Below, piece after piece: positions 53,190-61,296 of a stretch of DNA of 64,000 nt (the first letter of the stretch is position 1; each line of letters opens with the position of its first letter). A program made the position numbers and the translations under genes. This stretch comes from VXYL01 sp965116345 (GTDB lineage Bacteria > Pseudomonadota > Gammaproteobacteria > Pseudomonadales > Azotimanducaceae). Location: contig OZ220680.1 in NCBI GenBank assembly GCA_965116345.1, forward strand, positions 1,364,001 through 1,428,000, given 5' to 3'. The notes beneath the pieces are model-generated. The model saw only the letters and a list, made by a program, of their open reading frames with translations, was not told the DNA's origin and searched no databases.

Positions 53190-54395
53190 CTACGGAACCC
53201 GGCGGTCGATTCGCAGGGTCACCGGATCGGCGTCCAAGCCGGTGGTGACGGGCGCGCTCTCCAGGTCGCCGCTCTGCGCCGACGGGGTACCACCGAGGCT
53301 GACGCGCGCAAATACCTGCAGACCCTCGAAGTCGGTCAGCCCGCGTCCGGGCATCATCGCGTCGGCGTCGGTCAGTTCGATCACCGCCGGCAGGTCGCCG
53401 ACCGTCAGTCGGCGCACCGCGACGGGCGGCCGAGGTTGCAGGGGGTCGCGCGCGATCACGAACACGGGAACGTCGGCGTCGACTTCGAACGCCGCACCGA
53501 GAGCCACCCGGAGCGCGATGCCAACCCGTTGGGTCTCAGCCGTGTCCTCGGCGGTCGGCGGCGCAGCGCCGTGCGGCAGCCGTTGCCGGACGGTGGCCAG
53601 CGTCTCGGCGAGCAGTGTTCGCCTAGGCGACGGCGCGGATTGTCGAACCGCGCGCGCAAGATACGACTCCGCCTCGGCGAACTCGTTCCGACCGATGGCA
53701 TCGAGGGCGAGCAGTTCCAGCATCGACGGCTGGTCGGGACGCTCGGCCAGCACGCGATCGACGATCTGCCGGGTTGCCGGGGTCAGGGTTTGTCCGTCAG
53801 CACGGTAGTTCGCGTGGGCCCAGGCGAGGTCCACTTCGACGTTGGGACCCGCCACCTCGTGGAGTTCGGCAAAGGCTTCGGACGCCCCCTCGTAGTCCGA
53901 CATCTGCATCCTCACGTGGGCCAGCAGGAAGCGGGAGTTGATGTCCTTGACGCCACGGGTCCGCGCATCGAGGGCGCTCTCGAGCCGTGCCATCTCGGCC
54001 GCGTCGCCGGAACGCATGATCTCGGGCGCGCGCACAAGCAACGGCGCGTTCGGCTCACCCCAGACCGCGTACAGGCCTAGAGCCAACACGACGGCGCACG
54101 CACCACCGATCCACAACGCCATCAGCGGTGGCCGCGTGGTCACCGGTTGCTCGGGCGGTTCCCCGCGCGCCGACTCGTCGAGATGACTGAGCGCGAGTTC
54201 CTCTTCGAGGATCGCCGCTTCCTCGACCTCGATCCCCTGGACGTCCACTTCCCTCCTCAGCTCCCGCCGCCTGTCCACGAATACGGCCGACAGACTCTCG
54301 GCGCCGCCAGTTCGAGCCGCACGACGGGCAACCGCCACGACGGCGCAGATCGCCAATAGGCCGAGCGCACAGGCAGCGAGAAAAATCTCGGTCAC
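53190..54395 (-). CDS. ccmI: Cytochrome c maturation protein CcmI
   Basis: Apocytochrome c chaperone of the Ccm system, 401 residues. Two membrane helices (about 3-22 and 91-110) flank a cytoplasmic loop with the leucine-zipper-like FVDRRRELRREVDVQGIEVEE, in part RRRELRREVDVQGIE. The periplasmic part has TPR-like repeats (SRFLLAHVRMQMSDYEGASEAF, in part LAHVRMQMSDYEGASEAF). A C-terminal domain, VPVFVIARDPLQPRPPVAVRRL, in part FVIARDPLQPRPPVAVRR, is characteristic of CcmI. GTG start overlaps the ccmH stop as GTGA. Confidence 0.88.
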   Translation of the reverse strand: MTEIFLAACALGLLAICAVVAVARRAARTGGAESLSAVFVDRRRELRREVDVQGIEVEEAAILEEELALSHLDESARGEPPEQPVTTRPPLMALWIGGACAVVLALGLYAVWGEPNAPLLVRAPEIMRSGDAAEMARLESALDARTRGVKDINSRFLLAHVRMQMSDYEGASEAFAELHEVAGPNVEVDLAWAHANYRADGQTLTPATRQIVDRVLAERPDQPSMLELLALDAIGRNEFAEAESYLARAVRQSAPSPRRTLLAETLATVRQRLPHGAAPPTAEDTAETQRVGIALRVALGAAFEVDADVPVFVIARDPLQPRPPVAVRRLTVGDLPAVIELTDADAMMPGRGLTDFEGLQVFARVSLGGTPSAQSGDLESAPVTTGLDADPVTLRIDRRVP

Positions 54396-54847
54396 GAGTG
54401 CTCCGTGTACTCGATCAGGCGCCTGGCCCGTTCACGTTCGGCGTCCGAGGGTCCATCGACCTCTCGGCCGCGGGCAACCCGGGCGACGACATACATCGCG
54501 ACGCCGGCGAGCAGCACCGGAGACAGCCACAGGAACCAGGTGGACGACTTGAACGGCGGGTCGTACAGCACGAAGTCGCCGTATCGGGCCTGCAGATGGT
54601 CACGGATGGCCTCGTCCGTGGCACCCTCCTCCATCAGTCGCCGCACGGTGCGGCGCAGGTCCACGGCGATGGGGGCGCCGGAACTCGCGATGGACTCGTT
54701 GAGGCACTTCGGACAGCGGAATTCCGTGATCAGGCGCTGGTAGCGCGCCGCCGACTCGGCATCTGGAAAGTCGAAGCCGTCGATGGCAGACGCACCGAGG
54801 CAGCCGGCCACGGCCGCCAGCATCAAGCACCTCCAAGCCGGTTTCAT
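54392..54847 (-). CDS. ccmH: Cytochrome c maturation protein CcmH
   Basis: Membrane-anchored thiol oxidoreductase of 151 residues that reduces apocytochrome c before haem attachment. The active site is in EFRCPKCLNESIASSGAP, the LRCxxCQ-like motif of the family. RRLMEEGATDEAIRDHLQARYGDFVLYDPP, in part AIRDHLQARYGDFVLYDPP, is conserved, and one membrane helix follows. It has a lipoprotein-like signal peptide (AAVAGC). ATG overlaps the ccmG stop. Confidence 0.92.
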   Translation of the reverse strand: MKPAWRCLMLAAVAGCLGASAIDGFDFPDAESAARYQRLITEFRCPKCLNESIASSGAPIAVDLRRTVRRLMEEGATDEAIRDHLQARYGDFVLYDPPFKSSTWFLWLSPVLLAGVAMYVVARVARGREVDGPSDAERERARRLIEYTEHS

Positions 54848-55410
54848 CGCCCGGCACCCGCCTTGACCTGCACCGATTGGCCCGAGAGTGCGGCGACACG
54901 CGGGGCGAGTTCGTCTCGCCAGACTTCGGGGTTCACATCCCCCACGCGTTTGTAGCGGATAACCCCCGCAGCATCGACCAGGAACGTCTCCGGCGCGCCG
55001 TAGACGCCGAGATCGACGCCCAGGTCGCCCATGGCGTCCTCGACGTTGAAGTCGTAGGGGTCGCCATGTCTCACGAGCCACTCGAGGGCGAGGTCCGGAT
55101 CGTCCTTGTAGTTGATGCCGACGATGGACAGGCCGGTCTCGGTGCGGATGCGAAGCAGTTCCGCGTGTTCGGCCAGGCAGGTCGGGCACCAAGTCGCCCA
55201 GACGTTCACTAGGCGAACTTGGCCCAGCACATCCCCGCGATTGGCCCGCGCGCCCGCGCCACCAAGTACGGGGAGATCGAACGCCGGGAACGGCTTGTCG
55301 ATCAATGCCGACGGCAGGACCGTCGGATCCCGCAGCGTGAACCCCAGGAAGAGGACCAACGCCAGCACACCGAAAAAGCCGACCGGGAGATAGAGCTTGA
55401 TGCGCGTCAT
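54844..55410 (-). CDS. ccmG: Thiol:disulfide interchange protein CcmG/DsbE
   Basis: Membrane-anchored thioredoxin of the Ccm system, 188 residues. One N-terminal helix (about 7-25) is followed by the thioredoxin fold with active site WATWCPTC, the IVGINYKDD stretch and YGAPETFLVDAAG, all typical of DsbE/CcmG. It keeps apocytochrome and CcmH thiols reduced in the periplasm. The ATG overlaps the ccmF stop as ATGA. Confidence 0.93.
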   Translation of the reverse strand: MTRIKLYLPVGFFGVLALVLFLGFTLRDPTVLPSALIDKPFPAFDLPVLGGAGARANRGDVLGQVRLVNVWATWCPTCLAEHAELLRIRTETGLSIVGINYKDDPDLALEWLVRHGDPYDFNVEDAMGDLGVDLGVYGAPETFLVDAAGVIRYKRVGDVNPEVWRDELAPRVAALSGQSVQVKAGAGR

Positions 55411-57356
55411 GCGGTCGCCGGTTGGGGCTGTCGACTATCGCCTTGGTCCGGCAACTCGGGAGCCGCATCACGGACCGCGAGTCTTCGATAGCGTCGGTCG
55501 GTTATGGCCAGCACGCCGCCGAGAGCCATCAACAGGGCGCCGAGCCAGACCCAGCGCACGAACGGCTTGTCGTTGATGCGTACTCCCCACGACCCGTCCG
55601 GGAGACGCTCGCCGGGGGTGATGTACAAGTCGCCCAGCAGGCCCGGAGCGATGCCCGCTTCCGTCATCACCTGGTCGCGGGCGGGATAGTGGCGCTTCTC
55701 GGGGTGCAGCGTCTCTCCCGTGTCAGTGACGAACTCCAACCGATCCGCCGAGTAGTTCGGCCCCTGGACCTGTTCCACACGATTGAAGGTGTAGACCACG
55801 CCGTTCAGTTCCACCGACCCGCCGACGTTCACCCTGACGTCGAGGTCGTGGGAGAACGCGGTGGTCACGCCGACGCCCACCAACGCCACGGCGAAACCCA
55901 GGTGGGCGATCACCATCCCCAAGTAGCCACGGGTCAGGGCGCGGCGCCTGCGCACGAGGTCCGCCGCATGGCTCATGGCGATCCACAGACCCAGGCCCAC
56001 CGCCAGCATCGCGCCGATGCGCACCGCGCCGCCGAACACCAGCGGCAGGAGCACGCCGAGCGCCGCGGCGACGGCGAACATCATCCCCGTGTTGCGGAAC
56101 AGCGCCATGGGCGTCCGCCGCCAGCGGGCGACCGGCGCAAGGCAGAGGAACGCCGCCAAGACGAGTGTCAGCGGCACGAACATGCGGTTGTAGTACGGCG
56201 GACCGTAGGACGTCTTCTCGCCACCCGTGGCGGCCTCGTAGGCCAGCGGATAGAGGGTGTAGAGCAGCACCACGGCCAGCGCGAGCACGAGTACGACGTT
56301 GTTGACCAGAAGCAGGAGTTCCCGCGACATACCCCAGTACTGGATGCGCGCACGAATCACGGGGGCGCGCAGGGCGTAGAGGGTCAGCGCACCGCCGATG
56401 GCGAGCACCAGCAGCCAGAAGATGAACAGACCGCGCTCGGGATCGACGGCGAAGGCGTGAACCGAGGTCAGGACACCCGAGCGAACGATGAAGGCGCCGA
56501 GCAGGGAGAGCGAGAATGCCGCGATGGCGAGAAACACGGTCCAGCTCTTGAACGCACCACGCTTCTCGGTGACCGCCAGCGAGTGGACCAGCGCCGTGCC
56601 GGCGAGCCAGGGCATGAACGACGCGTTCTCGACCGGATCCCAGAACCACCAACCGCCCCAGCCGAGTTCGTAGTAGGCCCACCAGCTCCCCAAGGCGATG
56701 CCGACGGTGAGGAACGCCCAGGCGACGTTGGCCCAGGGTCGGGTCCAGCGTGCCCACGCCGCGTCAAGCCGACCGGCGAGCAACGCCGCCACGGCGAACG
56801 CGAACGCCACCGCAAAACCCACGTAGCCGAGGTAGAGCATGGGAGGATGGACGATTTGACCGAAGTCCTGGAGCAGCGGATTGAGGTCGGCCCCCTCCGA
56901 CGGGCCACCCACCAGGCGCTCGAACGGACTGCTGACGCTCAGTAGGAAAAGCAGGAAACCCGCGTTGAGCAGACCCAGCGTGCCCAGGACACGGCCGTGG
57001 ATTTCGCCGGGCACGCGGCGACCGGCCACGGCGACCAGCCAGGTCCAGACCGCGAGCATCAACGTCCATAGGAGGAAGGAGCCCTCATGGCCGCCCCAGG
57101 CCGCACTCAGCTTGTAGTACCAGGGCAACGCGGTGTTCGAGTTCTCGACGACGTAGAGGACGGAGAAGTCGCTCGTCAGGAATGCGGTCAGGAGGGCGGC
57201 AAAACCCAACGCCACCAGGACGAGCTGGGCCGAGGCGAGTGCGGTTACGGGTCCGCGCCACGCGGTGTTCGTGGCACTGAGATAGCCGACCGCCGCTAGG
57301 CCGAAGGCCGCCACCAAGCCTAGGACGGTGGCGAAATGCCCGAGTTCAACGATCAC
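55407..57356 (-). CDS. ccmF: Haem lyase subunit CcmF
   Basis: Large integral membrane protein of 649 residues that ligates haem to apocytochrome c. The tryptophan-rich haem-handling WWD segment is seen as ELGWGGWWFWDPVENASFMPWL, in part GWGGWWFWDPVENASF. Conserved periplasmic histidines occur in GGHEGSFLLW and LVHSL. About 14 membrane segments are present. First gene of ccmFGHI and the ProA-like gene; ccmABCDE is not in this window. It starts ATG, 97 bases after the deacylase stop. Confidence 0.94.
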   Translation of the reverse strand: MIVELGHFATVLGLVAAFGLAAVGYLSATNTAWRGPVTALASAQLVLVALGFAALLTAFLTSDFSVLYVVENSNTALPWYYKLSAAWGGHEGSFLLWTLMLAVWTWLVAVAGRRVPGEIHGRVLGTLGLLNAGFLLFLLSVSSPFERLVGGPSEGADLNPLLQDFGQIVHPPMLYLGYVGFAVAFAFAVAALLAGRLDAAWARWTRPWANVAWAFLTVGIALGSWWAYYELGWGGWWFWDPVENASFMPWLAGTALVHSLAVTEKRGAFKSWTVFLAIAAFSLSLLGAFIVRSGVLTSVHAFAVDPERGLFIFWLLVLAIGGALTLYALRAPVIRARIQYWGMSRELLLLVNNVVLVLALAVVLLYTLYPLAYEAATGGEKTSYGPPYYNRMFVPLTLVLAAFLCLAPVARWRRTPMALFRNTGMMFAVAAALGVLLPLVFGGAVRIGAMLAVGLGLWIAMSHAADLVRRRRALTRGYLGMVIAHLGFAVALVGVGVTTAFSHDLDVRVNVGGSVELNGVVYTFNRVEQVQGPNYSADRLEFVTDTGETLHPEKRHYPARDQVMTEAGIAPGLLGDLYITPGERLPDGSWGVRINDKPFVRWVWLGALLMALGGVLAITDRRYRRLAVRDAAPELPDQGDSRQPQPATA

Positions 57357-57404
57357 GGTCGGGATCAGCGGTGACAGCTGCGTTCACCGCGGGACTATAG
57401 CGTA

Positions 57405-57445
57405 GGGGCGACCCTAACGCGCCCACTTGGGCGCGCGGTCGCCCC
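57405..57445. repeat. Long GC-rich palindrome between the deacylase and ccmF
   Basis: GGGGCGACC (57405-57413) pairs with GGTCGCCCC (57437-57445), and inside it GCGCCC (57419-57424) pairs with GGGCGC (57429-57434) around ACTT. The same layout, slightly decayed, is found at 25032-25066. It could be a terminator for the deacylase gene and is also part of a dispersed repeat family. Confidence 0.65.
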
Positions 57446-57452
57446 GGTGGCG

Positions 57453-59093
57453 TTAGCCGCCGTGACGGAGCACGCGGCCGGCGCGCGCGCCGGTATGCTC
57501 GCCGTCCACCAGCGTGACTTCGCCGTTTACGATGGTCGTCTTGTAGCCCATGGACTTCTGGATGTAGCGCGGCGCGCCACCCGGGAAATCGTGGACCAGC
57601 ACCGGTTGACGCTCGGCGACCTTGTCGGGGTCGAAGACGTTGATGTCCGCCTTGAGGCCCGCCTTGAGCGTACCGCGGTCCTTGAGTCCGAGAACCCGTG
57701 CCGGTCCCGAGGTCATGCGGCGGATACCCTCGCCGAGACTGTAGATCCCGGCTTCGCGGATCCAGTAGGACAAAGTGAAGGTCGACCAGCCGGCGTCCAT
57801 GATCTGCGAGACGTGCGCACCCGCATCGCCTAGGCTCGGGAAGATGTGGTCGCTCTTGAAGAGATCGCCCAACTCCTTGAGGTTCTGGTTGAACATGCGC
57901 AGGTTGAACAGTGCCCGGCCGTCGGTCTCGTCGGACAGGCGCAGGAAGGTTTCCACCCAGTGCTCGCCGTTGGCCTTCGCCAGCGCTTCCAGGTTGTCCT
58001 CAGGAGGTGCCGTGTAGTTGGGAGACTCGCCGTCGCCCAGGTAGAACACGTTGGTCATCGGGAAGCGCCGTTGCATGTTCAGGCCTTCGTCGACGAGCTT
58101 CTCGCGGGTCTGGGGATCGCGGATCGCCGCCAGTCGCTCTTCGAGGTTCTGCTCGCGCACCTTGGCCCAGGTCTCGCCTTGGACGGGCAGGTTCGACTGC
58201 AGGCCGAACATGAAGCCGGAACCCCGCACCTGGGTGATGGCCGTCAGGTCGCCGTACTTCGACAGCTGCTCCAGGCCAGCCGCACTCTGGGCACCCATGC
58301 CCTCCTGCGGCCCGGTGCCGTAGCTGAACAGGATGCGGCCCTTGGTCGTTTCCGCCATGGCCCTCAGAACTTCGAAGTTCGCGCCGACGGCCTGCATGAT
58401 GGCATTGCGGGGCCCGACCGCCTTGGCGATCTCGACCAGTTCGCCCACATCCGCGAAGGTACCGGGAATCGAACGTCCGTCGGGCAGCTTGTGCGGCGGG
58501 TAGCGGTTGGTGGAGAAGCCGACCGCACCGCTGTCGATGGAGTGGGCGACGACATCCGCCATCTGCCTGCGTTCGTCGTCGGTGGCCTGCTCTTCCACGG
58601 CGCGTTCGCCCATCACGTAGAAGCGCACCGCGCAGTGGCCGACCATGCCGGCGACGTTGATGGCGGGCTCAAGCCGGTCGATGGCGTCGAGATAGCCGCC
58701 GTAGTCCTCCCAATCCCACGGCAGGCCGGTGAGGATGGCGTTTTTCGGAATGTCCTCAACCGTCTCCATCATGCCGGCGAGCAGCTCGACGTCGGCGGGC
58801 TTGCAGGGCGCGAAGGTGACGCCGCAGTTGCCCAGCAGCGCGGTGGTGACGCCGTGCCAGCTCACCGGGGTCAGCGACGGATCCCAGCCGATCTGGGCAT
58901 CGAGGTGGGTGTGCAGGTCAACGAAACCCGGGGTCACGGCCTGACCCTTCGCGTCGATCTCCTGCTTGCCCTTGCCGTCGACCTTGCCGACCGCGGTGAT
59001 CAGGCCGTCATCGATCGCCAGGTCGCCGGGCACCGGCTCCGCGCCGGTACCGTCGACGAGTTCGCCGCCACGGATCACGATGTCATGTGCCAT
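57453..59093 (-). CDS. Amidohydrolase, N-acyl-D-amino-acid deacylase family
   Basis: Metal-dependent amidohydrolase of 546 residues. The N-terminal VIRGGELVDGTGAEPVPGD, in part IRGGELVDGTGAEP, and metal-binding GFVDLHTHLDAQ, followed by ALLGNCGVTFAPCKP with the conserved cysteine, are typical of D-aminoacylase relatives. The C-terminal DAGAHVSQIMDAG and RVLGLKDRGTLKAGLKADINVFDPD, in part DRGTLKAGLKADINVFD, complete the barrel and composite domain. Many environmental relatives have unknown substrates, so D-amino-acid release is only the family expectation. Confidence 0.85.
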   Translation of the reverse strand: MAHDIVIRGGELVDGTGAEPVPGDLAIDDGLITAVGKVDGKGKQEIDAKGQAVTPGFVDLHTHLDAQIGWDPSLTPVSWHGVTTALLGNCGVTFAPCKPADVELLAGMMETVEDIPKNAILTGLPWDWEDYGGYLDAIDRLEPAINVAGMVGHCAVRFYVMGERAVEEQATDDERRQMADVVAHSIDSGAVGFSTNRYPPHKLPDGRSIPGTFADVGELVEIAKAVGPRNAIMQAVGANFEVLRAMAETTKGRILFSYGTGPQEGMGAQSAAGLEQLSKYGDLTAITQVRGSGFMFGLQSNLPVQGETWAKVREQNLEERLAAIRDPQTREKLVDEGLNMQRRFPMTNVFYLGDGESPNYTAPPEDNLEALAKANGEHWVETFLRLSDETDGRALFNLRMFNQNLKELGDLFKSDHIFPSLGDAGAHVSQIMDAGWSTFTLSYWIREAGIYSLGEGIRRMTSGPARVLGLKDRGTLKAGLKADINVFDPDKVAERQPVLVHDFPGGAPRYIQKSMGYKTTIVNGEVTLVDGEHTGARAGRVLRHGG

Positions 59094-59235
59094 TGCGTTT
59101 CTCCGGAATTGCTCTCAAAGCCGCCCCCTCGACGGCCCTTTCCGGGATCGCTGTCGGATCCCTAACCGGCTGTTGTAGCCGATGCGGCGGGTGTCAGTCA
59201 AATTGAACGGGCACATCGCGACTCGCGTGCGTCGG

Positions 59236-59553
59236 TCAACCGAGATCGAGCGCGAAGCGCAGCGCCCGCGCAATCCCCCTCATTTTCTCTTCCGAGAGTC
59301 GAGAGATCAGCGCGCCCAGGCGTGGGCGTGGCACCGTTTGCAGATGGTCGCAATTGACCGCGCACTCGCGCAGGAGCCCGTCGTCCTGACTCAGAACGAC
59401 TTCACTCGGGATGTCACGAATGCGGGTGGTGACTGGCGCGACGGTCACTTCTCCCAAGCTCGGAATGATCGAGTCCCGGGTCAGGACGACGACCGGGCGG
59501 CGCTTGTCCGGCGCCGCGAACTGGTACCAGCGGACCTCACCGCGCAGCATCAA
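59236..59553 (-). CDS. MazF/PemK-like toxin
   Basis: A 105-residue protein of the MazF/PemK/CcdB fold. LRGEVRWYQFAAPDKRRPVVVLTRD and VTVAPVTTRIRDIPSEVVL, in parts RGEVRWYQFAAPDKRRP and VAPVTTRIRDIPSEV, match the MazF N-terminal Arg-Pro loop and the PxTSxxRxxPxxV motif. MazF toxins are sequence-specific endoribonucleases. Its ATG overlaps the antitoxin stop as ATGA, the usual order with the antitoxin gene first. Confidence 0.88.
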   Translation of the reverse strand: MMLRGEVRWYQFAAPDKRRPVVVLTRDSIIPSLGEVTVAPVTTRIRDIPSEVVLSQDDGLLRECAVNCDHLQTVPRPRLGALISRLSEEKMRGIARALRFALDLG

Positions 59554-59798
59554 TCAAAGCTCCACGCGTCGTCACCCCACGCGTGGTCGGACTCTGGAAC
59601 ACCGAACTCACCGGGTTTCGCCGGTTCGCGACGGTATCCGGCAATTTGACGCTCTTCAAGTTCCTGCTCGTCGAGACGCCTGAGTGCCTCCCGTAGAGCC
59701 TGCCTTGCGAATGCCGAGCGCGTGGTTCCGAGCAGCTTCACGCGTTCGTCGACACGCTCGACAAGCTCGCTCTCCATGGTCATTTGTATGATCTTCAT
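59550..59798 (-). CDS. Ribbon-helix-helix antitoxin of the MazF-like toxin
   Basis: An 82-residue protein with an N-terminal ribbon-helix-helix DNA-binding domain (QMTMESELVERVDERVKLLG, in part MTMESELVERVDERVKLL, then SAFARQALREALRR). An acidic, aromatic C-terminal tail, ESDHAWGDDAW, would cover the toxin's RNA site. An ATG at 59798 is used; a GTG two codons upstream is possible. An AT-rich palindromic region just upstream is a likely operator for autoregulation. Confidence 0.83.
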   Translation of the reverse strand: MKIIQMTMESELVERVDERVKLLGTTRSAFARQALREALRRLDEQELEERQIAGYRREPAKPGEFGVPESDHAWGDDAWSFD

Positions 59799-59815
59799 CC
59801 ACACAACATACCACC

Positions 59816-59843
59816 ATATAGTTCAACATAACTATAGCTATAT
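59816..59843 (-). promoter_or_regulatory. Palindromic AT-rich operator/promoter of the toxin-antitoxin pair
   Basis: ATATAG (59816-59821) and CTATAT (59838-59843) are inverted repeats 16 bases apart, and TATAGCTATA (59833-59842) is a perfect palindrome. This AT-rich island in otherwise GC-rich DNA lies directly ahead of the antitoxin start, where such pairs autoregulate. Confidence 0.5.
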
Positions 59844-60072
59844 GTGCTTCTCCCGCTTCGCTTCGCTCATTGACTCCAGAGTGTTCGACCGCTGGCGATG
59901 GCGAACCGCGCCTGCTGCACGATCTGCCGGCGCGAAGCAGCTCGGCCTGTCGCGCACCAAGCTCGTCGCACGAATCAACAAACTCTGGGAGGAAGATTGG
60001 ACCGACGAACCGATACCCCTGCGCCGCTCGCGCTGAACGCCGAACAGCAACCTCGTCCTCCACGGCGCCAAC
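59844..60072 (+). other. Intergenic stretch with a possible gene remnant
   Basis: No intact gene is evident. On the plus strand a frame ending at 60036 encodes AKQLGLSRTKLVARINKLWE, which resembles the C-terminal Fis-type helix-turn-helix of transcription regulators, but nothing recognisable precedes it. It may be the tail of a lost regulator or chance. Confidence 0.3.
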
Positions 60073-60238
60073 CTAGGGAAGGTCTGATTAAGACCTTCCC
60101 TAGCGCGGCACAGGGATGTGCCGCCAAATTCAAAGACGCAAAGAGTTGAATTTGCACGCAAAAAAAAAGACCGCGCTCTTGTTTTTGCGTTCTGATCAAG
60201 CGATCAAGCCAGGGATGGCTTGATCAGAGCATTCCTAG
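60073..60238. repeat. Composite intergenic repeat element, full copy 1
   Basis: Three hairpins in order: CTAGGGAAGGTCT-GATTA-AGACCTTCCCTAG (perfect 13-bp stem, 60073-60103); GCGGCACA-GGGA-TGTGCCGC (8-bp stem with a GNRA-type loop, 60105-60124); and GATCAAGCC-AGGGAT-GGCTTGATC (60202-60225). An A-rich stretch lies between the last two. The same order recurs at 62243-62361, where GCGGCACAGGGATGTG is identical. Ends carry CCTAG. There is no coding capacity. It lies next to the stop of the luciferase-like gene. Confidence 0.85.
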
Positions 60239-60239
60239 A

Positions 60240-61277
60240 TTAGCCGAGCAACTCCATTGCCCGGCCGAGCGTGTCCAATCGAGACCGAAGATCGCCGCCG
60301 GCGGGTGCCAAACGCAGGGTCGTCACGCCGGCTTCGCGGAACGCCATGAGCCGGGCGCGGACCTCCGACTCGTTCCCCAGGAGGTTGGTCTGCAGGACCA
60401 TCTCGGTGGGGATGACGGCGGTCGCCTGCTCGCGCTTGCCCGCCACCCACAACGCCTGGGACTCCCGCGCGACAGCGTCCCAGCCGCCGCGTTTGAAGGC
60501 GTCGTTGTAGAAGTTCGTGCGCGCCGAGCCCATGGCGCCGAGGGTGAACGCGAGGCCCGCCTTCATCGGTTCGGCCAGCGCCTCGGCGTCGCCGAAGGCC
60601 ACCGTGCCACCTACCTGGATGTCGATGTCGGCGAGGCTTCGGCCCGCCGCTTCGGCGCCGGCGCGGATGGGGTCGAGGTGGGCGTCGGCGTGTTCGGGCG
60701 TGAACGAGGTGCCCAGCCAGCCGTCGGCGGCCTCTCCGGTGTATTTGCAGGCATTGGGTCCGAGCGTTGCCAGATAGATGGGAATACGCGGGTTGCCGGG
60801 TTGCGCCAGGCGCAGTGCCTTGCCCTCACCGCCCGGTAGGGGCAGTTGGTGGTATCGGCCCTGATAGGCGATGCGCTCGCCGGCGAAGGCGAGTTTGACG
60901 ATGTCGACGGTCTCGCGCATGCGGGTCAGCGGTGCTTTGAACGGTCTACCCTGCAGGCCTTCCACCACCTGCGGGCCGCTGGCGCCGAGGCCCAGGATGA
61001 ACCGGTCGCCGGAGATCGCCGCCATGGTGAGCGCCGTCATCGCGGTCATGCTCGGGGTGCGGGCGCTGATCTGCATGATGCCGGTGCCGAGGCGGATGCG
61101 CTCCGTACGCGCCGCCAGGTAGGCCAGTGGCGCGATGGCGTCCTGACCCCAGGCCTCGGCCGACCAGACCGTGTCGACGCCGAGTTTCTCCGCCTCGACG
61201 ACGAACTCGACGTTGTCCTGAAAGTCGTCGCGGCGTCCGCCCGAAGCGGCGCCGCCGATGCCTATGCTGACTTTCAC
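60240..61277 (-). CDS. Luciferase-like (LLM class) F420-dependent oxidoreductase
   Basis: TIM-barrel oxidoreductase of 345 residues in the luciferase-like superfamily, of the type annotated as F420-dependent. VSIGIGGAASGG, DTVWSAEAWGQDAI, RIRLGTGIMQISARTPSM, ILGLGASGPQVVEGLQGRPF and IPIYLATLGPNACKYTGEAADGW, in part IYLATLGPNACKYTGEAADG, closely resemble the methylene-tetrahydromethanopterin-reductase-like actinobacterial proteins. Actual cofactor use is inferred. The substrate is unknown. The gene lies 19 bases after glucokinase on the same strand. Confidence 0.87.
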   Translation of the reverse strand: MKVSIGIGGAASGGRRDDFQDNVEFVVEAEKLGVDTVWSAEAWGQDAIAPLAYLAARTERIRLGTGIMQISARTPSMTAMTALTMAAISGDRFILGLGASGPQVVEGLQGRPFKAPLTRMRETVDIVKLAFAGERIAYQGRYHQLPLPGGEGKALRLAQPGNPRIPIYLATLGPNACKYTGEAADGWLGTSFTPEHADAHLDPIRAGAEAAGRSLADIDIQVGGTVAFGDAEALAEPMKAGLAFTLGAMGSARTNFYNDAFKRGGWDAVARESQALWVAGKREQATAVIPTEMVLQTNLLGNESEVRARLMAFREAGVTTLRLAPAGGDLRSRLDTLGRAMELLG

Positions 61278-61296
61278 GCAGGCCTCCTCTCACTAC

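Noticed and set aside
59975..60199. Small minus-strand frame encoding AAHPCAALGKVLI within the repeat element
   Set aside because: A similar peptide (PHPCAALGKLLI) arises from the second repeat copy because the DNA is repeated; the conserved unit is structural DNA/RNA rather than protein.
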